Part shown: positions 1 through 7,145 of the stretch, one piece after another | How the letters are laid out: each line of letters begins with the position of its first letter | Position numbering within the stretch: position 1 is the first letter of the stretch | Assembly (NCBI RefSeq): GCF_039566955.1 | Contig: NZ_CP154796.1 | Coordinates: forward strand, 4,526,001-4,590,000 | Length of the DNA: 64,000 nucleotides | Source: Micromonospora sp. DSM 45708 | GTDB taxonomy: Bacteria; Actinomycetota; Actinomycetes; Mycobacteriales; Micromonosporaceae | Direction: 5' to 3' | Program-made: the position numbers and the translations under genes | Notes under the pieces: model-generated | What the model was told of the DNA's origin: nothing | What the model saw: only the letters and a program-made list of their open reading frames with translations | The model's database searches: none

Positions 1-976
1 AGTTGCGGGTGAGCAGGCTGGCCAGGTCGTTGTGCAGGTTCTGACCGCCGGCCCAGTTGGCCCGCAGCCCGTCCGCGCCGGCGCGTTCCAGCCGGGCCAG
101 GTACCACGCGCCGCCGGCCGGGTTCTGCTGGTTGGACGCGCCGTACTCGTTGATCTGGTGCGGTCGCGGGTGCGCGATGCCCCGGGAGTCGAGCGTCTGG
201 TTGGCGGTGGCCACGTTCGCCACCGGGTCCCCCGGCAGGGAGTGCCAGCTGAAGATGTCCGGCACCACGTTGTTGGCCTTGACGTAGTCCAGGTACTGGG
301 TCCACCAGCCGCTCGTCGACGGCACGCACGCGCAGCTCGGTCCGACGATGAGCATGCCCGGGAACGTCGCCCGGATCCGCTGGTAGGTGCGTCGCCACAG
401 CTCGAAGTACTGCGACTGGGGCCGGTTCCAGAACAGGCTGATGTTCGGCTCGTTCCAGATGTCCCACTGCACGGTGATCCCCGACGCGCGCACGTCGGAG
501 AAGAGCCGGTCCAGGAAGCGGTCGTAGTCGCTCCAGTCGCCGTTGTCACCGGGGAAGCGGCTGATCGAGGCGCCGTCGGCGCCCCACAGGTCGTGGTCGA
601 GCAGCACGAACGTGCCGCCCAGCGCCGCGGTGCGTCGCGCCTGCGCCACGGTGGCGTTCCACCGGCGGTCGTAGCCGCCGCCGACCCAGCCCTGGCCCGG
701 CAACTGGGCGCCACCGGCGCGCATCGCCCGGAACTTCACGTCCCGGAAGAAGCTGTCCGGCGGGTTCTGGCCGTTCTCGGTCATCCCGTAGATCCAGCCC
801 GATCCGCGGTAGGTCGGCGTACCCAGCGCGGTGGAGAAATTGACGGTGAGCGACTCGTCGGCGGCCCGGGCCGGGGCCGCGACGACCGCGAGCGAGCAGA
901 CGACGGCGACGGCGCCGGCCGCGATCCGGGCGGCGAGGCCGCGGATCCGTGGCGCCCGGGGATGGGGGAGGTTCAC
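1..976 (-). CDS. Secreted clan GH-A glycoside hydrolase (3' end outside window)
   Basis: This gene reads leftward and has no stop before base 1, so only about 325 N-terminal residues are visible. The start is a GTG at 976 with AAGGAG six bases upstream. A twin-arginine-free signal peptide ends near AxA (PARAADES). The mature part contains WDIWNEPN at about residue 155, the acid/base motif of clan GH-A (beta/alpha)8 glycosidases, and a later HQINEYGAS segment that may carry the nucleophile region. The fold resembles GH39/GH5-type enzymes, but the family and substrate cannot be fixed. A perfect palindrome lies just upstream, suggesting LacI-type control together with the importer that diverges from it. 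Confidence 0.8.
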   Translation of the reverse strand, partial: MNLPHPRAPRIRGLAARIAAGAVAVVCSLAVVAAPARAADESLTVNFSTALGTPTYRGSGWIYGMTENGQNPPDSFFRDVKFRAMRAGGAQLPGQGWVGGGYDRRWNATVAQARRTAALGGTFVLLDHDLWGADGASISRFPGDNGDWSDYDRFLDRLFSDVRASGITVQWDIWNEPNISLFWNRPQSQYFELWRRTYQRIRATFPGMLIVGPSCACVPSTSGWWTQYLDYVKANNVVPDIFSWHSLPGDPVANVATANQTLDSRGIAHPRPHQINEYGASNQQNPAGGAWYLARLERAGADGLRANWAGGQNLHNDLASLLTRN

Positions 977-1021
977 TGGTGACTCCTTCGGCAGGGCGGG
1001 GATGCTGCGGAGGACGTCCTA

Positions 1022-1035
1022 GCGAATCGATTCGC
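1022..1035. promoter_or_regulatory. LacI-type operator candidate (site A)
   Basis: The sequence GCGAATCGATTCGC is a perfect 14-base palindrome between the glycosidase start and the divergent importer. The core CGAATCGATTCG recurs with small changes at 1155-1166, 6985-6996 and 7074-7085. Palindromes with a central CG are typical of LacI-family operators, and a LacI gene lies at 5938-6963. Confidence 0.7.
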
Positions 1036-1154
1036 CGCGCAGCTTAGGCGTAGACATCCATAAATGTCAACGCGACGACCGGACCATGACAAGGATGTTT
1101 CACGAGCAGGCATCGAACATCTTGACCGTCTCACCGGAGCGGCCTATCTTCGGT

Positions 1155-1166
1155 CGAACCGATTCG
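1155..1166. promoter_or_regulatory. LacI-type operator candidate (site B)
   Basis: CGAACCGATTCG lies 27 bases before the start codon of the solute-binding protein gene. It differs from the core of site A at one base, and its position fits repression of the importer operon. Confidence 0.6.
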
Positions 1167-1192
1167 CCCAGCGCTCTCCGAGGGGGCACACC

Positions 1193-2440
1193 ATGACGAC
1201 ATCCGCGTGGCGGCGGCGCGTGGCCGGCGCCGCCCTGACCGCTCTCGCCCTCGCCGGCACCGCCACCGGGTGCACCGCGACGGACGGTCCGGACGGCGGC
1301 GCCGGTGGCGCCGCGTACACCGTCTGGGACCCGTACCCGCAGTTCGCCGCCGGGTCCGACTGGGAGAAGCTGCTCCAGAGCTGCGGCAGCGCCGCGGGCG
1401 TGACGGTACGCCGCACCGGCTACGACACCACCGACCTGACCAACAAGGCGCTGCTCGCCGCGCAGCAGAGCAACTCGCCCGACGTGCTGATCATCGACAA
1501 CCCGGTGATCTCGACGCTGGCCCAGGCCGGCGCGTTGACCCCGACGGACGAGACCGGGCTGGACACCTCCGCGTCCGCGCCCAACCTGCTCGGCGCCGGC
1601 CGGCTCGACGGCAAGACCTACGGCGTCCCGATCGGGGCCAACACGCTCGCGCTCTGGTACAACAAGGACCTGCTGGGCAAGGCGGGCGTGGACGTCGCGT
1701 CGGTGAAGGACTGGCCCTCGCTCACCGCCGCGCTGGCGAAGGTCACGAGCGCCGGCAAGAAGGGCATCACGTTCTCGGCGATCGGCACCGAGGAGGGCAG
1801 CTTCCAGTTCCTGCCCTGGTTCTGGGGCTCCGGTGCCCGCCTCACCGCGCTGGACTCCCCGCCGGCGGTGTCCGCGCTGACGCTGTGGAAGGACTGGCTG
1901 ACCCGGGGGTACGCGCCGAACTCCGTCATCAACAACACCCAGACCACCAGTTGGCAGGAGTTCGCCGGCGGCGACTTCGCGTTCGCCGAGAACGGCACCT
2001 GGCAGCGCGCCAACGCCGAGAAACTCGGCTTCGCGTACGGGATCATCCCGGTGCCGGCCAGCGCCGGCGGCACCGCGCCGGCCCCGACCGGCGGAGAGTT
2101 CGTCTCCATCCCGGTGCAGCGCGACACCGGCCGCTACGACGTCTCGCGCCAACTGGTGACGTGCCTGACCAGCCCGGACAACCTGCTGACCACCGACACC
2201 ACGCTGTCGTACGTCGCGCCGGTGGCGGCCGTGCAGCGCAGGCAGGTCGCGGCCGATCCGGCGCTGACGGTGTGGGTCGACGCGGTGAACGCCGCCAAGG
2301 GCCGCACCGGCGACAACCTGGGCACGAGGTACCCGAAGATCTCCGAGCAGCTCTGGACCGCCGTGCAGGGCGCGCTCAGCGGGTCGAAGACGCCGCAGGC
2401 GGCGCTCTCCGCCGCCCAGGGCGCGGTCGGCGCCAGGTAG
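1193..2440 (+). CDS. ABC sugar transporter, solute-binding lipoprotein
   Basis: A 415-residue extracellular binding protein of the carbohydrate (CUT1-type) family. The frame is open from 1064, but ATG 1193 is chosen because GAGGGGG precedes it and it gives a proper lipoprotein signal: RRR, a hydrophobic stretch, then a lipobox-like ATGC with the acylated Cys near residue 27. The body has family features such as ALWYNKDLL and a final Ala-rich helix. Two permease genes follow after four bases, so it delivers a sugar or oligosaccharide to them. Operator candidates upstream point to LacI control. The ligand is unknown. Confidence 0.9.
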   Translation: MTTSAWRRRVAGAALTALALAGTATGCTATDGPDGGAGGAAYTVWDPYPQFAAGSDWEKLLQSCGSAAGVTVRRTGYDTTDLTNKALLAAQQSNSPDVLIIDNPVISTLAQAGALTPTDETGLDTSASAPNLLGAGRLDGKTYGVPIGANTLALWYNKDLLGKAGVDVASVKDWPSLTAALAKVTSAGKKGITFSAIGTEEGSFQFLPWFWGSGARLTALDSPPAVSALTLWKDWLTRGYAPNSVINNTQTTSWQEFAGGDFAFAENGTWQRANAEKLGFAYGIIPVPASAGGTAPAPTGGEFVSIPVQRDTGRYDVSRQLVTCLTSPDNLLTTDTTLSYVAPVAAVQRRQVAADPALTVWVDAVNAAKGRTGDNLGTRYPKISEQLWTAVQGALSGSKTPQAALSAAQGAVGAR

Positions 2441-2444
2441 CTCC

Positions 2445-3332
2445 GTGAGCCGGAACCGCACCGACTGGTGGACGGCGTGGGCGTTCCTGGCCCCGGTCAC
2501 GGTCTACCTGCTGGCCTTCTACGCCTACCCGCTCTACCGCAACATCGAGCTGAGCCTGCGGCACTACACGGTCCGCTCGTTCGTCTCCGGCGACGCCCCG
2601 TTCGCCGGGCTGGACAACTACCGCGAGGTGGTGACCCACCCGACGTTCGGGCCGGCGCTCACCCACACGGCGGTGTTCACGGCGGTGTCGCTGCTGTTCC
2701 AGTTCGCCATCGGGCTGGCGCTCGCGGTCTTCTTCCGCCGGCACTTCCCGCTGTCGGCGACGCTGCGGGCGCTGTTCCTCGTCCCCTGGCTGCTGCCGCT
2801 GATCGTCTCGGCCTCCACCTGGTCGTGGATGCTCAACAGCGACGCCGGCGTGGTCAACGCCGCGCTCGGCGCCCTGGGCCTCGCCCCGGTCAACTGGCTG
2901 ACGTCGCCACGGTGGTCGCTGGCCTCGGTGATCATCGCGAACATCTGGATCGGCGTCCCGTTCAACCTGGTGGTCCTCTACAGCGGCCTCCAGGCGATCC
3001 CGGCCGACGTGTACGAGGCGGCGGCGCTGGACGGGGCGAGCGGGCCGCAACGCTTCTGGCGGATCACGTTCCCGCTGCTGCGACCGGTGTCCGCGATCAC
3101 CCTGCTGCTCGGGCTGATCTACACGCTGAAGGTCTTCGACATCATCTGGATCATGACGCGGGGTGGCCCGACCGACTCGTCCACGACGTTCGCCACCTGG
3201 TCGTACCGGCTCGGCTTCGGCAGCCTGCTGCCCGAGTTCGGGCCGGGCGCGGCGGTCGGCAACCTGCTGATCGTCGTCGCCCTCGGCTTCGGGTTGGGAT
3301 ACGTCCGGGCCCAGCGGCGGCAGCGGTGGTGA
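2445..3332 (+). CDS. ABC sugar transporter permease (MalF-like)
   Basis: A 295-residue inner-membrane permease with about six hydrophobic segments. The EAA loop is clear (YEAAALDGASGPQRFWRITFPLL), the site where the ATPase docks. The start is GTG 2445, four bases after the binding-protein stop. The end overlaps the next permease by four bases (GTGA). It is one half of the membrane channel of a CUT1-type importer. No ATP-binding subunit is encoded nearby; in actinomycetes such importers commonly use a shared ATPase such as MsiK, which is an inference here. Confidence 0.92.
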   Translation: MSRNRTDWWTAWAFLAPVTVYLLAFYAYPLYRNIELSLRHYTVRSFVSGDAPFAGLDNYREVVTHPTFGPALTHTAVFTAVSLLFQFAIGLALAVFFRRHFPLSATLRALFLVPWLLPLIVSASTWSWMLNSDAGVVNAALGALGLAPVNWLTSPRWSLASVIIANIWIGVPFNLVVLYSGLQAIPADVYEAAALDGASGPQRFWRITFPLLRPVSAITLLLGLIYTLKVFDIIWIMTRGGPTDSSTTFATWSYRLGFGSLLPEFGPGAAVGNLLIVVALGFGLGYVRAQRRQRW

Positions 3333-4156
3333 CCGGCGGACGTGCCCGAGGCGGCTGGTGGCGCACCGCCCTGGGCGTGGTCTTCACCGCGCTGATGCTG
3401 TTCCCCGTCTACTGGATGGTGAACGTGTCCTTCACCCGGGACACCGACCTGCGGGCCGATCCACCGCACCTGTTCCCCACCCACGGCACCGTCGAGGGCT
3501 ACCAGGTGGTGCTGCGGGACCAGGTGCCGTACCTCGGGACCAGCCTGCTCGTCGGGCTCGGCACCGTGGCGCTGACCGTGGCCCTCGCCGCGCCCGCCGG
3601 GTACGCCCTGGCCACGTTGCGCCCGGTCGGCGGCGGCATGCTCCGTTTCGTGCTGCTGATCGCGCAGATGATCCCCGGCATCATCATGGCGATGGGGTTC
3701 TACGCCATCTATCTCCGGCTCGGCGTGCTCAACTCGGCGGCCGGCCTGGTGCTGGCCGACTCCACCATCGCCGTGCCGTTCGCGGTGCTGATCTTCACGG
3801 TGTTCATGTCCGGCATCCCGGGCGAGGTGCTCCAGGCCGCCGTGGTGGACGGCGCGAGCCGGTGGCGGACGTTCCGGTCGGTGGTGCTGCCGCTGAGCCG
3901 CAGCTCGATCATCACCGTGTCGCTGTTCGCCTTCCTCTGGGCCTGGTCGGACTTCCTGTTCGCGTCCACGCTGGACGCCGGCGGCGCCGCCCGGCCGGTC
4001 ACGCTGGGCATCTACCGCTACATCGGCAACAACAACCAGCAGTGGAACGCCATCATGGCGACCGCCGTGATCGCCTCCGTCCCCGCCACCGTCCTGCTGA
4101 TCGTGGCCCAGCGGTACGTCGCCGCGGGCGTGACAGCCGGCGCGGTCAAGGACTGA
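3329..4156 (+). CDS. ABC sugar transporter permease (MalG-like)
   Basis: A 275-residue second permease. The open frame runs far upstream, but GTG 3329 overlaps the previous stop as GTGA and gives a normal length and N-terminus. It has an N-terminal membrane helix (FTALMLFPVYWMVN), the usual periplasmic-type segment with FTRDTDL, and the EAA motif LQAAVVDGASRWRTFRSVVLPL. It pairs with the upstream permease. A 37-base gap separates it from the cytosolic glycosidase gene, so all four genes probably form one operon. Confidence 0.92.
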   Translation: MTGGRARGGWWRTALGVVFTALMLFPVYWMVNVSFTRDTDLRADPPHLFPTHGTVEGYQVVLRDQVPYLGTSLLVGLGTVALTVALAAPAGYALATLRPVGGGMLRFVLLIAQMIPGIIMAMGFYAIYLRLGVLNSAAGLVLADSTIAVPFAVLIFTVFMSGIPGEVLQAAVVDGASRWRTFRSVVLPLSRSSIITVSLFAFLWAWSDFLFASTLDAGGAARPVTLGIYRYIGNNNQQWNAIMATAVIASVPATVLLIVAQRYVAAGVTAGAVKD

Positions 4157-4193
4157 GCGAGCCGTCCGCACCACAGAAAGGCAGCCACTCCAG

Positions 4194-5897
4194 ATGACCG
4201 TCGCCCCCTCCGGCCCGACGTTCGCCGTCCGGGAGATCCCGTTCAGCCACCGCGGGTCCTGGCTCAGCGTCTCCCCCGTGGTCGCCGAGAACACCTACGC
4301 CGACGACCTGCACCTGGTCTCGCACCGCAACGGCATGCACCCGGTGCTCCGGTTCACCGCGCCGGCCGACGCCACGGTGACGGCCCGACCGGCGCTGCTG
4401 AGCTGGCACGACCGCGACGGCCGGGTCGAGTTGACCTACGCGGGCCCGGACACGCTCCGGCTCCGTGGCCGCGGGGCCGGGCTGCGGATCAGCGCCGCCG
4501 CCGCCACCCTCACGCCGTTCAGCGGGACGTACCTCTACGACGACCCGGTGGACTCCGCGTTCGTGTTCACCTCGTACGAGACCGGCCGCCGGTACCGGGT
4601 CACCGTGCTCACCGGCACCGCCGAGGCGGTCGGTACGCAGGCGCTCGGCACCGCGGCCCGCGGCCTGGTCCTGCCGGCCGACCGGCCCTGGGAGGTGGCG
4701 ATCGAGGAGTACGCCACGGCCCGCCGACCGTACGCGGCCGACGCCGGCTTCGACGACCTGGTCGCCGCCGCCCACGCGGACTTCACCGCGTTCGTGGCGG
4801 CGGTCGCGCCGTGGCGCGGCCCGGCGACCCCGGCCGCCGAGCTGGCCGGGTACGTGCTGTGGTCGGCCACGGTGGCGCCGTCCGGCTTCGTCACCCGGCC
4901 CGCGACGCTGATGTCGAAGCACTGGATGAACAAGGTGTGGAGCTGGGACCACTGCTTCAACGCGCTCGCGCTGGCGGCCGGGCGGACCGAACTCGCCCGG
5001 CACCAGTTCCACCTGCCGTTCGACCACCTGGACGAGAGCGGCGCGCTGCCCGACTCGGTGACCCACTCGGAGATCCTGCACAACTTCGTCAAGCCGCCGG
5101 TCCACGGCTGGGCGTGGCGGCAGCTGCGGCGGCGGTCCGGTCGGGTGGTGCCGCGCGCGGAGCTGGTCGAGGTCTACGAGCGGTTGACCCGGTGGACCAC
5201 GTTCTGGCTGGACCACCGGCGGGCGCCCGGCCGGCGGTTGCCGCACTACCAGCACGGCAACGACAGCGGCTGGGACAACGCCACGACCTTCGACGACGAC
5301 CGGGTCGTCGAGGCGCCGGACCTCGCCGCCCTCCTGGTGACGCAGGTGGAGTGCCTCGCGGAGCTGGCCGCCGAGCTGGACCGCCCGGCGGAGGCGACGC
5401 GGTGGGCCGACATCGCCGGTGAGGTCCGCGACGCGCTGCTGAGCGAGCTGTGGACCGGTGAGCGGTTCACCGCGCGCAGCGCGCGTACCGGGCGGACCAG
5501 GTCCAGCACCAGCCTGCTGGACCTCATGCCGATCGTGCTCGGCGAGACGCTCCCGGCCGGCGTCGCCGCCACCCTCGCCCGCCGGATCGAGGCCCACCTC
5601 ACCGAGCACGGGCTGGCCACCGAGCCACTCGACTCCCCGCACCACGTGGCCGACGGCTACTGGCGCGGGCCGATCTGGGCCCCGGCCACCGTCCTGATCG
5701 AGGACGGCCTGCGCCGGGCCGGGCACCTCGCGCTCGCCGACGAGGTCAGCCGACGGTTCCGGCTCCTGTGCGAACGATCCGGCTTCGCCGAGAACTTCGA
5801 CGCCAAGACCGGCGCGGGCCTGCGGGACCGGGCGTACACCTGGACCGCGAGCGGTTACCTGCTGCTCGCCGGCGACGACCGCCGACGGCGGGGGTGA
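4194..5897 (+). CDS. Cytosolic MGH1/GH63-like (alpha/alpha)6 glycoside hydrolase
   Basis: A 567-residue protein without signal peptide. The N-terminal third is beta-rich and the rest is an (alpha/alpha)6-barrel of the GH63/GH37/MGH1 type. Visible motifs are HWMNKVWSWDHCFNA (about residue 240), the NDSGWDNA motif (about 355) whose Asp fits the catalytic acid of these families, GYWRGPIWAP (about 488) and ENFDAKTG (about 533). It probably cleaves the oligosaccharide or glycoside brought in by the importer encoded just upstream. Databases often name such proteins glycogen debranching-like, but the substrate cannot be told from sequence. Confidence 0.82.
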   Translation: MTVAPSGPTFAVREIPFSHRGSWLSVSPVVAENTYADDLHLVSHRNGMHPVLRFTAPADATVTARPALLSWHDRDGRVELTYAGPDTLRLRGRGAGLRISAAAATLTPFSGTYLYDDPVDSAFVFTSYETGRRYRVTVLTGTAEAVGTQALGTAARGLVLPADRPWEVAIEEYATARRPYAADAGFDDLVAAAHADFTAFVAAVAPWRGPATPAAELAGYVLWSATVAPSGFVTRPATLMSKHWMNKVWSWDHCFNALALAAGRTELARHQFHLPFDHLDESGALPDSVTHSEILHNFVKPPVHGWAWRQLRRRSGRVVPRAELVEVYERLTRWTTFWLDHRRAPGRRLPHYQHGNDSGWDNATTFDDDRVVEAPDLAALLVTQVECLAELAAELDRPAEATRWADIAGEVRDALLSELWTGERFTARSARTGRTRSSTSLLDLMPIVLGETLPAGVAATLARRIEAHLTEHGLATEPLDSPHHVADGYWRGPIWAPATVLIEDGLRRAGHLALADEVSRRFRLLCERSGFAENFDAKTGAGLRDRAYTWTASGYLLLAGDDRRRRG

Positions 5898-5937
5898 GCG
5901 GACGCCCCGGCGTGCGGCGAGGGCGCGGCCGGTGCGG

Positions 5938-6963
5938 TCAGGGCGCGGCCCGGTGCGCCGGCGCCGGGCCGGTGCTGGCGCGCAGCGAGATCGGCGGGCG
6001 GTAGAGCCGGTGCCGCGGTGCGGTGCCGGGCGTGGCGATCCGCTCCAGCAGGAGCGACACCGCCTCGGCGCCCATGTCGACGATCGGCACGTCCGCCGCG
6101 GTCAGCGGCGGACGGAGGTTCTCCGCCCAGTGTCGCGCGGCGACCCCGGTGAGGGAGAAGTCGCGCGGCACCACGAGCCCGGCGGACTCCAGCGCCCGTT
6201 GCATGCCGGGCAGGGCCGCCTCGTTGACGGTGGCCACGGCCGTGACCTCGGGACGGGTGGCCAGCAGCTCCTCGACGCACGCCTCACCGGCGGCGACGTC
6301 GTCGCCGCAGCAGACGTCGACGCCGGTCAGGCCGCGTTCCGCGACCGCCGCGGCGAAGCCGGTCAGCGCCCGGCAGCCGGGGCCGTAGCCGGCGGCGACG
6401 AGTTCCGCCGAGCGGTTCACCAGGGCGACGTGCCGGTGCCCCAGGTCCGCCAGGTGGTGCACGCAACTGGCGATGAGGCCGCCGTAGTCCACGTCCACCC
6501 AGCTCGTCCCGGCCGGTTGGGCGGTGCGGCCGATGGTCACGAACGGCAGGCCGGTCTGCTCCAGCCGGGTCACCCGCTCGTCGGTGAGCCGGATCTCCAT
6601 CAGCACGACCCCGTCGACGCGGCGGCCGGTCACGATCCGTTCGAACGACCGGTCGTGGTCACCGCCGGACGGCGACAGCAGCACGTCGAGGTCGGCCCGC
6701 GCGGCGGCCTCGACCACGCTGGCGACGAAGCCGAGCTGCATGTCGGTGAGGCGTCGGCTCGCGGGCGGGATGACCAGGCCGAGGGTGCGGGTCCGGCCCT
6801 CCTTGAGGGCGCGCGCGCTGGCGTTGGGGCGGTAGTCCAGCTCGTCGATGACGGCCTGGATCCGCTGCCGGGTGGCCGCCGAGACCGGCCGCTTGCCGCT
6901 CAACACGTACGACACCGTGCTGCGGGACACCCCGGCCCGCCGGGCGATCTCACCGATGTTCAT
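5938..6963 (-). CDS. LacI-family transcriptional regulator
   Basis: A 341-residue repressor. The N-terminal helix-turn-helix is typical (IGEIARRAGVSRSTVSYVLSG) with a hinge helix around NASARALK, followed by a periplasmic-binding-protein-like sensor domain with the usual family signatures. It converges on the glycosidase gene and diverges from the beta-helix protein gene. Its own upstream region holds two copies of the same operator-like palindrome found before the importer and the clan-A glycosidase, so it is the probable local regulator and is likely autoregulated. The inducer is presumably a sugar from the imported glycan. Confidence 0.93.
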   Translation of the reverse strand: MNIGEIARRAGVSRSTVSYVLSGKRPVSAATRQRIQAVIDELDYRPNASARALKEGRTRTLGLVIPPASRRLTDMQLGFVASVVEAAARADLDVLLSPSGGDHDRSFERIVTGRRVDGVVLMEIRLTDERVTRLEQTGLPFVTIGRTAQPAGTSWVDVDYGGLIASCVHHLADLGHRHVALVNRSAELVAAGYGPGCRALTGFAAAVAERGLTGVDVCCGDDVAAGEACVEELLATRPEVTAVATVNEAALPGMQRALESAGLVVPRDFSLTGVAARHWAENLRPPLTAADVPIVDMGAEAVSLLLERIATPGTAPRHRLYRPPISLRASTGPAPAHRAAP

Positions 6964-6984
6964 CCCGCTCCCGGCAACGGTCGT

Positions 6985-6996
6985 CGAATCGGTTCA
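6985..6996. promoter_or_regulatory. LacI-type operator candidate (site C)
   Basis: CGAATCGGTTCA lies 22 bases upstream of the LacI start codon. Its reverse complement TGAACCGATTCG differs from site B at one base. The position suggests autoregulation. Confidence 0.6.
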
Positions 6997-7073
6997 CCTG
7001 GTGGGACGACCCTAGGTCGGGCCGGTGACGAGTGTCAACGCGCACTTCCGTACGTCATAGACTTGCTTCGATA

Positions 7074-7085
7074 TTGACCGGTTCG
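7074..7085. promoter_or_regulatory. LacI-type operator candidate (site D)
   Basis: TTGACCGGTTCG reads CGAACCGGTCAA on the other strand, so one half-site matches sites A to C well and the other is degenerate. It lies about 60 bases before the beta-helix protein start, in the shared promoter region with the LacI gene. Confidence 0.45.
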
Positions 7086-7145
7086 ATACCCGCGCTTAAC
7101 ATGAGACGTCATACCTATAGTGATCAATGCGCCGCTGGAGGTTCC

